Position numbers and translations under genes: made by a program
Notes under the pieces: model-generated
The model's database searches: none
What the model was told of the DNA's origin: nothing
What the model saw: only the letters and a program-made list of their open reading frames with translations
Shown here: piece after piece, positions 5,275 through 6,524 of the stretch
Layout of the letters: each line of letters opens with the position of its first letter
How positions within the stretch are numbered: position 1 is the stretch's first letter
DNA from: Prevotellaceae bacterium
GTDB lineage: Bacteria > Bacteroidota > Bacteroidia > Bacteroidales > UBA932
Length of the DNA: 6,524 nt
Reading direction: 5' to 3'
Assembly: GCA_031289385.1 (NCBI GenBank)
Contig: JAITPP010000189.1
Location: forward strand, 1-6,524

Positions 5275-5928
5275 ATGAAAAAAATATATTTCATTATAGC
5301 GTTTTGCTTTTTTGCCGTATCAAATATTTCGGCACAGCAAACAGATAAAAATGACATGGTTATCAAAAATACGGAATGTTCTTTTTCTACGCATTTTGGA
5401 TATTCATATATGAGTAGCGGCATTGCAGGACTTTCAAATATGTCGAAAGATTATTCCGATAAATTACGTTCGGGATTTGCTTGGGATTTGCAGTTTGACT
5501 TTCGCGTGTCGCGTTTTACTGCGGGAATTTTATATTCGCTTTACTTGTCGAAAGGCACAACAGATTACACTTCCGACAAAATATCCATTAACTACATTGC
5601 GCCTCAATTAGGGCTGTATTTGTTGAAACCTCAGCAATCGAAAATATCGGTTAAAATGTTTTTCGGCGCAGGATACATAATTTACGAAAACAATAGCCGT
5701 GTTTTTGGAAACAAGCGCAAAGTTTCAAAAAAATATTTGGGCTCAAATTTGGGATTAGGCGGTATTTATCGCTTTTCGTCGCATTTGGGATTTTCGTTGG
5801 ATGCGAGGTTGATTGAGGCTGAAACGGAAGTATTTAATGTAGAATATCACGGAAATAGTTTTGATGTAGAACAGAAACTTCCGCTCAATCAGTTAAGTAT
5901 TTCGTTTGGTATAAATTATATTTTTTAA
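5275..5928 (+). CDS. Small outer-membrane beta-barrel protein
   Basis: This 217-residue protein has a signal peptide (MKKIYFIIAF onward, likely cleavage after NISA at residue 20 before QQ). The mature part alternates polar and hydrophobic residues in short strands broken by glycine-rich or charged turns, and it ends in LSISFGINYIF, an amphipathic last strand with a terminal phenylalanine typical of outer-membrane barrels. The size suits an eight- to ten-strand barrel. Several strands carry FG or GxG pairs (FGYSY 41-45, FGAGYI about 129-134, LGLGGIYRF about 158-166). No OmpA-type peptidoglycan-binding domain follows. A lipoprotein gene starts 21 bp downstream, so the two are probably co-transcribed. 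The function is unknown; OMP_b-brl-type annotation is the most likely search result. Heptamer arrays 5 and 6 lie just upstream. Confidence 0.8.
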   Translation: MKKIYFIIAFCFFAVSNISAQQTDKNDMVIKNTECSFSTHFGYSYMSSGIAGLSNMSKDYSDKLRSGFAWDLQFDFRVSRFTAGILYSLYLSKGTTDYTSDKISINYIAPQLGLYLLKPQQSKISVKMFFGAGYIIYENNSRVFGNKRKVSKKYLGSNLGLGGIYRFSSHLGFSLDARLIEAETEVFNVEYHGNSFDVEQKLPLNQLSISFGINYIF

Positions 5929-5949
5929 CTTTCAATAATAAAATTTGAT

Positions 5950-6453
5950 ATGAAAAAGACTTTTATTTTTTTGATTTCGCTGGTTCTGCTGCAAAACTGC
6001 ACAGGCTGTGATGATGACGACAAAACAATTGATATTTCGGTATTGCCCGAAGAAACAACCACAGGCGCAAATACTTTTGGTTGCGTAATTGATGGCTGGG
6101 TTTATGTCGGCGGACGTTATTATCATCCGTATTACAATGATTATCACGATACGGTTTATACTCATCATCATGAAGATGTTCATTCTATTTTATTTTGCTA
6201 TTATCCTGAACTTGACAGAATTAAAGTAACTGCGTGGGTAGAGCGAGACTATAATCTAAGTTTCGTCATAAACAATCCCGAAGAGGGCAAAGAATGTATA
6301 TTGACAGATGTTTATTTTCGTGATTCGGAATTGCCCGACGGCACGGCATACATTACGATGTTCAACAAAGGATATAAGCAATTTATCAGCGGACGATTTG
6401 AATGTGGTAATATTATTAAACACGGCAGATTTGATGCGCTGTATCATAAATAG
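5950..6453 (+). CDS. Probable surface lipoprotein with His/Tyr-rich segment
   Basis: This 167-residue protein has a lipoprotein-like signal (MKKTFIFLISLVLLQNC). The lipid-modified residue is C17 (LQNC, an imperfect lipobox) or C20. Four aspartates follow C20 directly; acidic residues close to the lipidated cysteine are the lipoprotein export signal that directs Bacteroidota lipoproteins to the cell surface. TTGANTFGCVIDGWVYV (37-53) resembles the TGxNTFGC motif common to a family of Bacteroidota lipoproteins, and SGRFE with a closing HGRFDALY (158-165) fits the same family's end. Between them, residues 57-78 hold six histidines (59, 66, 72, 73, 74, 78) and six tyrosines, a candidate metal-binding loop. 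It is the second gene of an operon with the barrel protein, which suggests a shared envelope role. The ligand and function are unknown. Confidence 0.78.
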   Translation: MKKTFIFLISLVLLQNCTGCDDDDKTIDISVLPEETTTGANTFGCVIDGWVYVGGRYYHPYYNDYHDTVYTHHHEDVHSILFCYYPELDRIKVTAWVERDYNLSFVINNPEEGKECILTDVYFRDSELPDGTAYITMFNKGYKQFISGRFECGNIIKHGRFDALYHK

Positions 6454-6524
6454 GTATTTAGTAATGTAAAATAAATAACATATAACAGTTTTAGTTTTGA
6501 CAAGTAAATTTGTAGTTCCAATTT

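Noticed and set aside
6492..6512. Two matches to the -7 element TAnnTTTG on the plus strand (6492-6499 and 6505-6512).
   Set aside because: No -33 element is placed correctly and the downstream gene is outside the window; such matches are expected by chance in AT-rich DNA.

Overview
The window looks like a chromosomal stretch from a member of the Bacteroidota, most likely the order Bacteroidales. The evidence is AT-rich DNA, no Shine-Dalgarno sequences but A-rich leaders before start codons, matches to the Bacteroidota -7 promoter element TAnnTTTG, a PorV protein of the type IX secretion system (found only in this phylum), and a lipoprotein of a Bacteroidota-type family. No phage, insertion sequence, CRISPR array, tRNA or rRNA is visible.

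Layout. At 245-2710, minus strand, lies a three-gene group read in the order hemerythrin-type di-iron protein, LuxR-type regulator, porV. The first two overlap by ATGA and are surely co-transcribed. porV follows after 54 bp and has a good -7 element of its own. At 3040-3765, minus strand, is one secreted protein of unknown function. At 4015-4848, minus strand, a two-gene operon encodes a SUF-associated DUF59 protein and FolK (folate synthesis). At 5275-6453, plus strand, a two-gene operon encodes a small outer-membrane beta-barrel protein and a histidine-rich lipoprotein.

The most striking feature is not a gene. Six blocks of tandem repeats fill parts of the intergenic gaps, and all have a 7-bp period (one has a 14-bp unit made of two related heptamers). 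The heptamer differs between blocks, but every block contains units that rotate to TTA plus four variable bases. Two blocks, at 187-249 and 2776-2824, carry the same unit in opposite orientation, share a perfect 28-bp word, and bracket the hemerythrin-luxR-porV group. Two blocks run into the 3' ends of genes, so that the stop codons of porV and folK lie inside repeat units. One block overlaps a probable promoter. They resemble in form the heptanucleotide STRR repeats known from heterocystous cyanobacteria.

How the genes may work together: the hemerythrin protein has a complete set of di-iron ligands, and the coupled regulator lacks the phosphate-accepting aspartate. An oxygen, NO or redox-linked regulatory pair that does not use phosphorelay is a reasonable inference, but the sequence does not prove it. 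The link of that pair to porV is positional only. FolK and the DUF59 protein are housekeeping functions.
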